The notes beneath the pieces were generated by a model. It saw only the letters and a list, made by a program, of their open reading frames with translations. It was not told where the DNA came from and made no database searches. A DNA stretch of 14,617 nt from Nevskia soli DSM 19509 (GTDB lineage: Bacteria; Pseudomonadota; Gammaproteobacteria; Nevskiales; Nevskiaceae): assembly GCF_000711955.1 (NCBI RefSeq), contig NZ_JONR01000066.1:1-14617 (forward strand), given 5' to 3'. A program made the position numbers and the translations under genes. This document shows positions 1 to 7,186 of this stretch, piece by piece; within the stretch, counting starts at the first letter, position 1, and each line of letters begins with the position of its first letter.

Positions 1-485
1 CCGCCGTTCTGGCGCGGGTGGACGTCGTCAAACGAACCACCGCCGCCCAGCAGGACGAAGGGGGTGAAGTGCTGGCGGTCACCGAAGGAGTAGGTGAGGT
101 CGCCGCCCAGGTTGTGGATGTAGTAGTCGCCGCCGTTGCCGGCACCGGCTTCCAGGGTGCTCAGGGTGTAGTTGGCTTCCCAGCCCCAGTGGTTGGCGAA
201 GTGGCGGCCGAACAGGATGCTGGCGCCAGCGCCGTATTTGACGTCCGGGCCGCGGTGGGTGTCGGCGCGGTCGTAGTTGCCCAGGATGCCGATGTAGTCG
301 ATGTCGCGCACGCCGGCGAACGGGTCGCTCGAGGCGGTTTCCGCAGGCGCGCTCGCGTCCACGGGGGCGCTATCAGTAGGTGCCGGCTCGGGGGTAGAAG
401 TGGCGGCGGCTGGTTCCTGGGCCAGGGCCGATCCGCAGATCAGCAAGCCCGCGGTGGCGAGGGTCGGGAGTAGGTTGGGTCGCAT
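1..485 (-). CDS. OmpA-type outer-membrane beta-barrel protein, 3' end outside window
   Basis: This is the N-terminal 161 codons of an exported protein that runs off the left edge; no stop is present. ATG at 485 is preceded by AGGAG with six bases of spacing. Residues 1-22 form a Sec signal peptide with a likely cut after ALA (ALA|QEP). Residues 23-52 are an Ala/Pro/Ser/Thr-rich linker. From about residue 57 (VRDIDYIGILGNYDRAD) the sequence alternates polar and hydrophobic/aromatic residues with Gly-rich turns, ending in FTPFVLLGGGGSF, which is typical of OmpA-like eight-stranded barrels. Whether a C-terminal peptidoglycan-binding OmpA domain follows cannot be seen. An OmpW-like or general porin-family barrel is the alternative. 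The barrel class is well supported, the exact family less so. Confidence 0.75.
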   Translation of the reverse strand, partial: MRPNLLPTLATAGLLICGSALAQEPAAATSTPEPAPTDSAPVDASAPAETASSDPFAGVRDIDYIGILGNYDRADTHRGPDVKYGAGASILFGRHFANHWGWEANYTLSTLEAGAGNGGDYYIHNLGGDLTYSFGDRQHFTPFVLLGGGGSFDDVHPRQNG

Positions 486-922
486 CGGTACGCTCCTGTT
501 GTTGCTTCTTTTTTGAGTTGTTTCGCGAATGGGAAAGCGGCTCAGCGGCGTCGGCTTATCTGTTTCTGGTGGGCGCCTCCTGCAAGGAGCACCGCTGCGG
601 CGCATCGAACGGGAACGAAACAGGCGCGGACACGGCCAGCCGTGAGCCGGCCGGCGCGAAAGGACTTTCGTGCAGGGAGTTGCGCTGGGGAGGGATGACC
701 CAGGCGTCGGGCGCACGGAGTGGAGTCCGCTTCCCTGTGCTGCCGCCTTGCTTTCCCAAGCCCACGACGTTTGCCGTCGAGCTGTCCGGATGAACGCCCA
801 CTATCCCTGTCCCCAATGCTCAGGCGGCAGTCCGCCATCGGCACCGGTACGGTGCGCGGGACGCCACCAATCATGGCTGCCCTGGCAGCCCGTTGAACAA
901 CGATTTAATGGTCGCAAATGGC

Positions 923-937
923 TTGTGCAATGCACAA
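923..937. promoter_or_regulatory. 15-bp palindrome, possible operator
   Basis: TTGTGC-AAT-GCACAA is a perfect 6-bp dyad with a 3-base centre, in an AT-richer patch of an otherwise GC-rich gap. The form suits a binding site for a dimeric repressor. Which regulator would bind it is unknown, and the nearest plausible starts (485 minus, 1436 minus) are hundreds of bases away. Confidence 0.35.
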
Positions 938-996
938 TAAAACAACCTGAACGGTAGCGATGCACCGCCAAGCGGTTGAAAACATGATTCATTTGT

Positions 997-1021
997 CACT
1001 TCCGGCATTGCACCGGAAGTG
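997..1021. terminator. Hairpin downstream of the small acidic-protein gene, possible terminator
   Basis: CACTTCCGG and CCGGAAGTG form a perfect 9-bp stem around a 7-base loop. It lies about 100 bp beyond the stop of the minus-strand gene at 1119-1436. No T-run follows on either strand, so a factor-independent terminator is not proven; it may be a Rho-region or mRNA-stabilising hairpin. Confidence 0.35.
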
Positions 1022-1118
1022 CTCCTGCAGCCTGCGTGAACCGCATCAGGCACACGCAGTTTGTGGCCCGCCTCCGCCCTCGCAGGCGACGCAATCCGCT
1101 TCGCCACCCCACGGAATC

Positions 1119-1436
1119 TCAAGCCTTGGCGATGCCCTCGATGATTTCATCCATCACCGCTACCGGGAGGGACAGGGCGATATCCCAGTTCTCGTCGTCC
1201 TCGCCGATGAGCAGGGCGACCACGCCGTCCTCGGTGGACCAGAATACCGGAGCGCCGGCGGCTTCACCGATCTGCATCGAGCCGTCTTCCCAGGTGGTGC
1301 TGGCCACCAGTTTCAGTTCTTCGACTTCCTCGGCGGGAATGCGGATGTTCACTTCGAACACTTCGGACTGGAGCTTGACGCTATAGGACGGTGCTTTGGG
1401 CTTCCTGTCCGCTTCCACCGTTACCGATACGTCCAT
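1119..1436 (-). CDS. Small acidic cytoplasmic protein of unknown function
   Basis: This encodes 105 residues. ATG at 1436 has GGAG six bases upstream, a good ribosome site. There is no signal peptide, membrane segment or cysteine. The sequence is rich in Glu, Asp, Val and Ile, with alternating hydrophobic strands (VSVTVEAD, YSVKLQSEVFEVNIRI, GVVALLIGEDDENWDIAL) and a C-terminal helix (PVAVMDEIIEGIAKA), suggesting a small beta-sandwich or alpha/beta fold. I do not recognise the family. The good start site, normal codon use and compact protein-like composition make it a real gene. It is monocistronic as far as can be seen, with 128 bp separating it from the next minus-strand gene upstream. Confidence 0.75.
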   Translation of the reverse strand: MDVSVTVEADRKPKAPSYSVKLQSEVFEVNIRIPAEEVEELKLVASTTWEDGSMQIGEAAGAPVFWSTEDGVVALLIGEDDENWDIALSLPVAVMDEIIEGIAKA

Positions 1437-1564
1437 GGCTCTCTCCGGGAAATGTGCGCTTGAATAGGGTTATTACTGCATGAAAGGGCCGCTCGGCGCG
1501 GATTGGCGCGGCCTTTGGCAGTGCAGCGGGTTCGCACATCTTGCCATCACGCGCGGCGAACGGC

Positions 1565-1675
1565 TCACCAGAGGCGCAACTCCTTGCTCACCAGGGCCAG
1601 GATCAGCAGCGCGGCCAGGACCAGATACGCCAGCGCCTTGCCGCCGCCGGAGGATGGAGGCGGCTTTTCAGGCAT
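1565..1675 (-). CDS. 36-residue single-pass membrane mini-protein
   Basis: A short ORF whose ATG (1675-1673) lies inside the end of the preceding gene: ATGCCTGA contains both this start and the TGA stop of the DUF6713-like gene, an 8-base overlap that suggests translational coupling. The product has a polar Pro/Ser/Gly-rich N-terminus (MPEKPPPSSGGGK), one strongly hydrophobic helix (ALAYLVLAALLILALVS) and a short charged tail KELRLW. The hydrophobic segment and the overlap argue for a real gene. Its role is unknown, perhaps as a partner of the upstream membrane protein. Confidence 0.55.
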   Translation of the reverse strand: MPEKPPPSSGGGKALAYLVLAALLILALVSKELRLW

Positions 1676-2051
1676 GGGTGAGAACTTTCGCGCGGGCGGC
1701 GATCTGCGCCAGGGACAGCAGCAGAGTCGCGGCCAGCAGGGCCAGGGAAACAGGCAGGCGGAAATCGGTGCTGCCGTGGAGCAGGAAGTAGGAATGGATG
1801 CCGGCGGTGAACAGGCCGGTTGCTGCAAGCAGGCCATACAGGAAACGGCCGGATGGACGGCCCTGCGCCAATGCCACGAGGCCGTACAGCACCAGGACGA
1901 TGAGCGGGATGTTCAGCAGCAGGTTGACCTGGCTGCCGCCGGGGATGTGGAACAGGTCCCACTCATGCCAGAACGAGGCGTCGATCTGGTGGGTGAGGAG
2001 AATCGCCGCATTGGCGAGATAGAGCCACACTGAAATCGGCACGCTTGCCAT
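1668..2051 (-). CDS. DUF6713-like integral membrane protein
   Basis: This encodes 127 residues from ATG at 2051; an upstream in-frame start at 2075 would add eight residues of charged leader that do not suit the membrane segment. Four hydrophobic helices are visible: about 3-20, 42-62 (VNLLLNIPLIVLVLYGLVAL), 70-92 and 99-123. Between helices 1 and 2 is the polar stretch THQIDASFWHEWDLF, with His, Asp and Glu at the membrane edge, the region I associate with DUF6713 family proteins. It probably sits in the inner membrane. The function of the family is not known to me. Its stop codon overlaps the start of the 36-residue membrane ORF, so the two are likely one transcript. The family call rests on recall of pattern only. 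Confidence 0.75.
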   Translation of the reverse strand: MASVPISVWLYLANAAILLTHQIDASFWHEWDLFHIPGGSQVNLLLNIPLIVLVLYGLVALAQGRPSGRFLYGLLAATGLFTAGIHSYFLLHGSTDFRLPVSLALLAATLLLSLAQIAARAKVLTHA

Positions 2052-2192
2052 GAGGTCCCCCGGTTCGGTCCGCAACGAAGTTCTTGCGGCCGCCCGGGCT
2101 CATCTGCCCTGTCTCAATACGGCGTGGCGGCTGTGGCCGCCAGCATAGCGCGGCAGGCTGGGAGCGTGGTTGCGCCGCCGGCCTGCGCGGAT

Positions 2193-2420
2193 TCAGCGGT
2201 AGTAGCCCCGGTATTGCGGCCGGCTGTAGTAGGCCGGACCGTAATAGCCGCGGCAGACCACGGCGGGGCCGTAGCAGGCCGGCGCGGGCGCGGCGTAGAC
2301 CAGGCCGGAAAGAAGGCCGGACGGGCAAATCCCGGGACTTGCCGCCCCCGGCCCGGCGCTCAGAGTCCGGGCAGCATCCTGTAGAGGACGCCGGAGAGGA
2401 TGGAAGGTTCGGCGGCGGGT
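2193..2420 (-). pseudogene. Remnant of a Tyr-rich exported small protein
   Basis: This frame is open from just after a TAA at 2423-2421 down to TGA at 2195-2193. Its last 45 codons read like an exported small protein: a hydrophobic SGLLSGLVYAAPAPA stretch followed by CYGPAVVCRGYYGPAYYSR and PQYRGYYR, with eight tyrosines in the last 27 residues. Such Gly/Tyr/Pro-rich exported peptides are common in pseudomonads. However, no ATG, GTG or TTG occurs in frame upstream of the hydrophobic part, so the native start is missing or reached only through a frameshift. It is treated as decayed; a CTG start or a sequencing error are alternatives. Confidence 0.4.
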
Positions 2421-2431
2421 TTATTCCCCAT
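2360..2431 (-). CDS. Possible 23-codon ORF upstream of the Tyr-rich remnant
   Basis: ATG at 2431 opens a frame reading MGNKPAAEPSILSGVLYRML followed by PGL and stop at 2360. It has mixed, protein-like composition, but only a weak purine stretch (AAGG, 12 bases before the ATG). It overlaps the open frame of the Tyr-rich remnant in another frame, so it may be the true N-terminus of that gene separated by a frameshift, or a stand-alone micro-protein. Low confidence. Confidence 0.3.
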   Translation of the reverse strand: MGNKPAAEPSILSGVLYRMLPGL

Positions 2432-2541
2432 TGCGGAATATTGCCTTGTCCTCAGTGGATATTCTGATTGGCGATGGAAGCCCTCAGTATGAGCGTGACG
2501 CGCGAAGTCGGCGTGATCGCACGGCATGAGGGAGGTCGAAC

Positions 2542-3174
2542 ATGGAAAACACGGAGCGGTATTCGAGCGATGTGGCCTTCACCCCGGCAGTGAAGGCCGT
2601 GCAAACCCGGCTCGGCTCACGGGGAACCTATGCGCGGCAGGAACTCGGCGGCAGCTGGACCGACCGGGTGACGCCGGAGCTGGCCGAATTCATCGCCGGG
2701 CAGAACAGCCTGTTCCTGGCCACCGCAAGCGCCGACGGGCAGCCGTACATCCAACATCGTGGCGGACCACCGGGATTCCTGCGGGTGCTGGACGAGCACA
2801 CCCTTGCCTTCGCCGACTTCCGCGGTAACCGGCAGTACATCACGCTCGGCAACCTGTCGGAGAACCCGAAGGCGCAGCTGTTCCTGATGGATTACGCACA
2901 CCGGCAGCGCATCAAGATCTGGGGCGAAGCGCGCGTGGTCGAGGACCAGCCGGAGTTGCTGGCTTCCCTGCTGGTGGATGGCTACAAGGCCAAGGCGGAC
3001 CGGGCCATCGTGTTCCGCGTCGTGGCCTGGGATGCGAACTGCCCTCAGCACATTCCGCAACTGGTCGACGTCGAGGCGGTGCAGAAGGTGCTGCGGGAGC
3101 GCGATGCGCGCATCGCGGAACTGGAAGCCCGGCTCAAGGCGGCCGAAGCCGGCAAGCCTAGCCGCCCCGCTTGA
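2542..3174 (+). CDS. PNPOx-like FMN-binding split-barrel protein
   Basis: This encodes 210 residues. ATG at 2542 has a strong GGGAGG site six bases upstream. Residues about 43-165 match the pyridoxamine 5'-phosphate oxidase-like split barrel: an initial helix (TPELAEFIAGQNSLFLATAS), the strand-turn ADGQPYIQHRGGPPGFLRV, then LAFADFRGNRQYITLGNL and AQLFLMDYAHRQRIKIWGEA, which is the usual flavin-phosphate-binding surface. The C-terminal 30 residues (VQKVLRERDARIAELEARLK) form a coiled coil, an extension seen in many stand-alone members. Such proteins bind FMN or related flavins and act in redox or stress roles; the true substrate is unknown, and it is not the vitamin B6 enzyme PdxH, which differs in motif order and length. 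It ends convergently over the lipoprotein gene with 17 bp of overlap. Confidence 0.85.
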   Translation: MENTERYSSDVAFTPAVKAVQTRLGSRGTYARQELGGSWTDRVTPELAEFIAGQNSLFLATASADGQPYIQHRGGPPGFLRVLDEHTLAFADFRGNRQYITLGNLSENPKAQLFLMDYAHRQRIKIWGEARVVEDQPELLASLLVDGYKAKADRAIVFRVVAWDANCPQHIPQLVDVEAVQKVLRERDARIAELEARLKAAEAGKPSRPA

Positions 3175-3547
3175 GCGGATTGATCGACTGCAGCGGACAT
3201 CTGAAGTTGGCCGAGATCTGGTGGATGATCAGATCGTTGGACAGGGTCAGGTCGCTGTTGGTCGAGGAGAAGCCGATGGTCTCGGCCGCATGCAGGCCGG
3301 TGCAGTCCTCGGCCAGGGTGACGAGGTAATCGGTGGTAGTGCCGGTCTCGATGATGATGTGGCGATCGTCGAGCCCATGCCAGCCTTCGACGGAATAGTT
3401 GTGGACCACTTCGACCGGCGGCTGTTGCTGATACCCCATCTTCACCAGGCGCTGCGGGATAGGCCGCACTTCGGAGCCCGAACAGCCCGCAACGGCAAGC
3501 AATACACCGCAACACAACCCAACTGAAACCATCATCGACCGCATCAT
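3158..3547 (-). CDS. DUF6491-like outer-membrane lipoprotein
   Basis: This encodes 129 residues. ATG at 3547 follows AGAGG with five bases of spacing. A hydrophobic signal region (MVSVGLCCGVLLAVAGC) ends in a clear lipobox VAGC, so Cys22 should be lipidated; Ser at +2 favours the outer membrane. The mature part holds short beta-like segments (RHIIIETGTTTDYLVTLAED, IGFSSTNSDLTLSNDLII) and two cysteines, a pattern I associate with DUF6491 proteins. The role is unknown. The 3' end overlaps the 3' end of the PNPOx-like gene on the other strand by 17 bp. The lipoprotein nature is well supported; the family name comes from recall of pattern. Confidence 0.8.
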   Translation of the reverse strand: MMRSMMVSVGLCCGVLLAVAGCSGSEVRPIPQRLVKMGYQQQPPVEVVHNYSVEGWHGLDDRHIIIETGTTTDYLVTLAEDCTGLHAAETIGFSSTNSDLTLSNDLIIHQISANFRCPLQSINPLKRGG

Positions 3548-3633
3548 GCTGACCTCTTTGGATTCCCCGCCATTCTACGGGAAGTGACTTCGACCGCGGC
3601 CCGCTGCGCGGGTTCACGGCCGCCCGGCGGCGC

Positions 3634-4470
3634 TCAGAACGTCGCGGCGCGCAGGACGTGGCCGCCCTTGTCGGCAGCCACGGCGGCCCGTTCGGGGAAA
3701 TAGCGCGCGGCGATCTGCGCCGGGCCGAGGTCTTCGACTTCGGTGTAGCCCAGATCCCTGAGCCTGGCGCCCAGAGGCTCGGCATCGAAATAACTGATCC
3801 AGGACTCGCCCAGTTCGGCGACGCGGGCGGCGCGTTGCTCATGTGCGGCACGCGCCGCCGCCGGCAGGGAGGCGGGGGGATTGGCGTAGTCGAACACCAC
3901 CTGCGCGCCGCCGGGCAGGCCGGCGATGAAGCCGAGCGTGGCGAAGATTGCCGCCTCGCTCAGGTAGGGCACCACACCAAGCCAGGTGAAGAAGCTGCGC
4001 TGCGCCGGATCGAAGCCGGCGGCGAGCAGGCCCTCGCGCAGCGCCTGTCGCTCGAAGTCCACGGGAGCGAAGGTCAGGCCCGGCGGCAGCGCGATGCCGG
4101 CTTCGGCCAGGCGACCGCGCTTCCAGGCCTGGGTTGACGGGTGATCCACTTCGAAGATGCGCAGGCGCGAGGCCGGTGCATTGCGGTACGCGTAGGTATC
4201 GAGCCCGGCGCCGAGCACCACCAGCTGGGTGACGCCCGGGGCGATGGCCCGCGCCAGCGCGTCTTCGGCGAAGCGGATGGGCACGGCGATGAACAGTCGC
4301 ATGGCGCGGCGCTGGGGGAAATCCTCCATCTGCGCCAGCGCGACGGCGTCCTCGCCCAGGATGCGCAGCGCCAGGGGATCGGCGAACACCCTGCCCTGCT
4401 CCAGCACCTGGTGGGCCGCACGGTGCGCGGCGGCGGCCCTGGCGGTGCGGCTTGGCTGTCCTGGCTCCAT
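3634..4470 (-). CDS. Class I SAM-dependent methyltransferase, TIGR00027/LCMT-like
   Basis: This encodes 278 residues. It carries the family features in order: SRTARAAAAHRAAHQ (7-21), FADPLALRILGED (29-41), SAM motif I LVVLGAGLDTYAYR (83-96) with the Gly-x-Gly-Leu-Asp-Thr core, and the acidic ribose-binding strand IFEVDHP (105-111). FFTWLGVVPYLSEAAI follows further on, the Leu-carboxyl-methyltransferase-like post-motif. This matches the bacterial TIGR00027 group related to protein phosphatase methyltransferases; members are also linked to polyketide O-methylation, and the substrate here is unknown. ATG at 4470 is bounded by an in-frame TAA 12 bases upstream and has only a weak ribosome site. 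The gene is divergent from the isomerase at 4703. Confidence 0.88.
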   Translation of the reverse strand: MEPGQPSRTARAAAAHRAAHQVLEQGRVFADPLALRILGEDAVALAQMEDFPQRRAMRLFIAVPIRFAEDALARAIAPGVTQLVVLGAGLDTYAYRNAPASRLRIFEVDHPSTQAWKRGRLAEAGIALPPGLTFAPVDFERQALREGLLAAGFDPAQRSFFTWLGVVPYLSEAAIFATLGFIAGLPGGAQVVFDYANPPASLPAAARAAHEQRAARVAELGESWISYFDAEPLGARLRDLGYTEVEDLGPAQIAARYFPERAAVAADKGGHVLRAATF

Positions 4471-4549
4471 GTGGAAATCTTAGGAACGGGCCCCAATGCC
4501 GTCCACCATCTCTGCTGTGACGCAGCACACAGCACGACTCGTCACAGAA

Positions 4550-4580
4550 TTCACAACGCGGCGCCATAGCCCGATACAAT
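4550..4580 (+). promoter_or_regulatory. Possible sigma-70 promoter for the isomerase gene
   Basis: TTCACA (4550-4555) and TACAAT (4575-4580) resemble -35 and -10 boxes, but the spacer is 19 bp, longer than ideal. It lies about 120 bp ahead of the isomerase ATG in a 232-bp divergent gap. Tentative. Confidence 0.3.
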
Positions 4581-4702
4581 CCACGCGCAGCCTTCGACCA
4601 TTCGCCTGCGCCAGCCAACGCCGCCTTGCGCGAAAACGAGAATCCTGGAGATGCGCTGCCTCGTCATGAACGAGCAAGCCATGAATGCGGAGAGAGAGCG
4701 GG

Positions 4703-5335
4703 ATGAACAAAGACGCGCCCCAGGCGGCGGCGAGCGGCGGGATCGAATTCTGGTTCGATTTCGGCAGCAATTACAGTTACCTCAGCACCATGCGCATCGA
4801 GGATGCCGCCGCGCGCCGTGATGTGAGCGTGACGTGGCGGCCGTTCCTGCTGGGGCCGATCCTCCAGACCTTCGGCTGGGACACCTCGCCTTTCGTGATG
4901 CAGAAGGAAAAAGGCGAATACGTGTGGCGCGACATGGAACGGCAGTGCGACAAGTACGGCCTGCCCTGGACGCGGCCCAGCAGCTTTCCGCGCCGCTCGC
5001 TGCTGCCGATGCGGGTGGCCGTACTGGGCGCGGAGCAGCCCTGGATGGCGGACTACTGCCGCATGACGATGATGCTCAACTTCGCGGAAGATCAGGATAT
5101 CGACGGGCCCGAGCACGTCGCCATGGTGCTGACCGAACTCGGCCTGCCGGCGGCGCAGCTGATCGCCGAGGCGCAGACCGAGCAGAACAAATTGCGCTTG
5201 CGGCAGCAGACCGAAGCGGCGAAGGCGCGCGGCATCTTCGGCGCGCCGACCTTCTTCGTCGGCAAGGAGATGTTCTGGGGCAACGACCGGCTCGACGATG
5301 CGTTGATGCTGGCGGCGCGGCGGGTCAAGGCCTGA
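4703..5335 (+). CDS. 2-hydroxychromene-2-carboxylate isomerase / DsbA-family thioredoxin-fold protein
   Basis: This encodes 210 residues from ATG at 4703, preceded by a GGAGAGAG purine run; the earlier in-frame ATG at 4685 sits inside or before that run and is less likely. The N-terminus IEFWFDFGSNYSYLSTM has the Ser22 position that contacts glutathione in 2-hydroxychromene-2-carboxylate isomerases, although the usual Pro after it is Asn. The C-terminus AKARGIFGAPTFFVGKEMFW is the signature with the cis-Pro loop of the kappa-GST/NahD fold, followed by GNDRLDDAL. No CxxC is present, so it is not a disulfide oxidase. NahD acts in naphthalene breakdown, but no such genes are nearby, so this is more safely a glutathione-linked isomerase or transferase of unknown substrate. 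Confidence 0.88.
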   Translation: MNKDAPQAAASGGIEFWFDFGSNYSYLSTMRIEDAAARRDVSVTWRPFLLGPILQTFGWDTSPFVMQKEKGEYVWRDMERQCDKYGLPWTRPSSFPRRSLLPMRVAVLGAEQPWMADYCRMTMMLNFAEDQDIDGPEHVAMVLTELGLPAAQLIAEAQTEQNKLRLRQQTEAAKARGIFGAPTFFVGKEMFWGNDRLDDALMLAARRVKA

Positions 5336-5461
5336 GCGCCGCCGCGTAGGACCTCCCCCTGGGCAGGTCCGCTCATCCGGCCGGACGCTGTGCCAGAATG
5401 CCCGGCGGCGCTCGCCGGCGCCGTTGGCAGGGAATCCATCAACCAGGGGAGATACGCATTC

Positions 5462-6442
5462 ATGGTCAGGAACAAGCTTGCAGTCGCCGCAGCCGCCTTG
5501 ATGACGGCCGCCGTATCCGGTTTCGCCGGCGCGGACGATGCGCCGGTGCCGACGCAGATTGTCGATACGATGAACAAGATCTACGGGCCGCATCCCGGCT
5601 TCCGCGCCAACCACGCCAAGGGCGTGGTGGCCGAGGGCAGCTTCAAGGCGGCGCCGGGCGCGGCGGCGCTGAGCCGGGCGGCGCTGTTCGACGGCAGCAC
5701 CATCCCGGTGACGGTGCGCTTCTCCGATTCGGGCGGCCTGCCCAATGTGCCGGACGGTTCGGGCAACGCCAATCCGCACGGCATGGCGATCAAGTTCCAC
5801 CTGCCGGGCGGCGCCGATACCGACATGGTGATCAACTCGCTCAAGTTCTTCCCGGTGGCGAACGGCGAGGAATTCCGCGACCTGCTGATGGCGATCGCCG
5901 ACAGCCCCGCCGATGCGCCGAAGCCGACCAAGTTCGAGCAGTTCGTGGCCGCGCACCCGAGCGTGCCCAAGGCCTTCGGCACGGTGTCGACACCGGACAG
6001 CTTCGCCGACGAGGTGTACTACGGCATCGACGCCTTCGTCTTCGTCAACAAGGCTGGCCAGAAACAGGCGGTGCGCTACATCATGCAGCCGGTGAAAGTG
6101 GTACACCTGACGCCGGCGGTGGCGGAGAAGAAGGCGCCCGACTTCCTGGTCGACGACCTGCCCAAGCGCATCGCCAAGAAGGCGGTGGTGTTCCATCTCA
6201 AGGCGCAGCTTGCCGCTCCCGGCGACAACACCAAGGACCCGACGCAGCCCTGGCCGGATGATCGCAAAGTGGTGGACCTGGGCACGTTGACCATCGACAA
6301 GCCCGTCGCCGACAGCCTGGCGGCGCAGAAGAAGCTGTTGTTCCTGCCGGGGCAGCTCACCGACGGCATCGAACTGTCGGACGATCCGCTGGTGGGCGCG
6401 CGCAACGCGGCTTACGCGGTGTCGTTCTCGCGGCGGCAGTAA
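5462..6442 (+). CDS. Exported catalase-related peroxidase (catalase-family, SrpA-like)
   Basis: This encodes 326 residues from ATG at 5462, with AGGGGAG ten bases upstream. Earlier in-frame codons would place charged sequence ahead of the signal peptide. Residues 1-24 (KLAVAAAALMTAAVSGFAGA) are a Sec signal, so it acts in the periplasm. The minimal catalase fold is shown by FRANHAKG with the distal His51, NPHGMAIKFHLPGG (104-117), NSLKFFPV with the distal Asn125, and near the C-terminus the heme-ligand motif R-N-A-A-Y (Arg314, Tyr318). At about 300 mature residues it lacks the NADPH-binding and C-terminal domains of full catalases, as expected for catalase-related peroxidases. These are usually heme enzymes that use organic reductants or organic hydroperoxides more than they dismute H2O2. 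It appears to be a single-gene unit. Confidence 0.92.
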   Translation: MVRNKLAVAAAALMTAAVSGFAGADDAPVPTQIVDTMNKIYGPHPGFRANHAKGVVAEGSFKAAPGAAALSRAALFDGSTIPVTVRFSDSGGLPNVPDGSGNANPHGMAIKFHLPGGADTDMVINSLKFFPVANGEEFRDLLMAIADSPADAPKPTKFEQFVAAHPSVPKAFGTVSTPDSFADEVYYGIDAFVFVNKAGQKQAVRYIMQPVKVVHLTPAVAEKKAPDFLVDDLPKRIAKKAVVFHLKAQLAAPGDNTKDPTQPWPDDRKVVDLGTLTIDKPVADSLAAQKKLLFLPGQLTDGIELSDDPLVGARNAAYAVSFSRRQ

Positions 6443-6671
6443 GCGGATTTGTCATAAGGCCGCGCCCCACTCGATAGGCCGTACCTGCTCCTGCGCGGTC
6501 CAGTGGCAGGGGTCCGTGATCTCGACGTCGCAGTCCTGGTGCGGCCGATAACTGGCCTGGTATTTGCTACTTTGACTTGCGCGTCGGAGAACCCGAGCGG
6601 GCATCCCTCCGGGACAGCCCGCCGGGAGTCTGGCATCGATGCGCAGGGGGCGTTGAATCGACGAGGTTCTC

Positions 6672-7139
6672 GTGAAAGCTTTTTATATGACAGCGGCACT
6701 GGCGGCAATGGTCCTGAGCGCCAACTGCATGGCGGACGACCTCACCGCGGCGAAAGCCGAGGAACTGCTGCAGCCGTTCATGAACGACGACTGCGGCACG
6801 TATTACACCGAGCAAGGCGAGCCGGACTTCGCCGAACTCGACGGCAAGCCGATGTGCATTTACAAGCCCCGGGTCACGCGCCTGGTGATGGGCAACAACA
6901 GCGCCACCGTCGAATACAACCACGACCGCCATTTCACCAACGAGATGTCCCTCGCCTGGCTCGCCGACTACGCCAAGATGGAAGCGCACGAAAAGCCCAC
7001 CCCGATGTTCAAGGCCCTGAAAGCCCACCTCGACAAGTGGCGAGCCGACAGCGGCGGCGTCGATTCGGGCGATCGCCCGGGCCGGGCCACGTTCAAGTTC
7101 GACGCCGGTGTCTGGAAGGTGGATTCGGCACCGCAATAG
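6672..7139 (+). CDS. Small periplasmic protein of unknown function
   Basis: This encodes 155 residues. GTG at 6672 is chosen because GAGG lies five bases upstream and it supplies the Lys of the signal peptide (MKAFYMTAALAAMVLSANCM, cut after ADD start: CMA|DD). The in-frame ATG at 6687 has no ribosome site. The mature part is about 134 residues, hydrophilic, with two cysteines (41 and 62) that could form a disulfide in the periplasm. It has helix-like stretches (AAKAEELLQPFMNDD, MSLAWLADYAKMEAHE) and a C-terminal strand pair ATFKFDAGVWKVDSAPQ, resembling the end of a small lipocalin or DUF4878-like fold. I do not recognise the family. A 229-bp gap precedes it with no obvious promoter. Confidence 0.8.
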   Translation: MKAFYMTAALAAMVLSANCMADDLTAAKAEELLQPFMNDDCGTYYTEQGEPDFAELDGKPMCIYKPRVTRLVMGNNSATVEYNHDRHFTNEMSLAWLADYAKMEAHEKPTPMFKALKAHLDKWRADSGGVDSGDRPGRATFKFDAGVWKVDSAPQ

Positions 7140-7186
7140 CGCGATAGCGCAGCGGCGGCGAAGCGTTGCGCTAAGCTGTCCGCACC

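Larger units (their letters stand above)
486..1118. other. Non-coding gap with several palindromes
   Basis: This 630-bp stretch has no convincing gene. The open frames on both strands are Arg/Pro/Cys-rich, lack good ribosome sites and overlap each other. The first 60 bases are the leader of the barrel gene. It contains a small hairpin CTCCT-gca-AGGAG (577-589), a CGTTG-aa-CAACG palindrome (891-902), a 15-bp palindrome at 923-937 and a 9-bp-stem hairpin at 997-1021. The segment around 895-945 is more AT-rich than its surroundings, so it may hold a promoter or operator, but no gene starts just beyond it on either strand. Confidence 0.6.

Noticed and set aside
670..957. Possible 95-codon gene with CPQC motif
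   Set aside because: No ribosome site, start inside a poor context, composition random for high GC, and competing frames on both strands.
960..1463. 167-codon plus-strand frame
   Set aside because: Antisense to the small acidic-protein gene, which has a strong ribosome site and normal composition; the start is next to an unrelated hairpin.
4664..6196. Open frame of 510 codons on the minus strand
   Set aside because: Antisense to the isomerase and catalase-related genes, both with full family motifs; this frame is His/Arg-rich with no domain.
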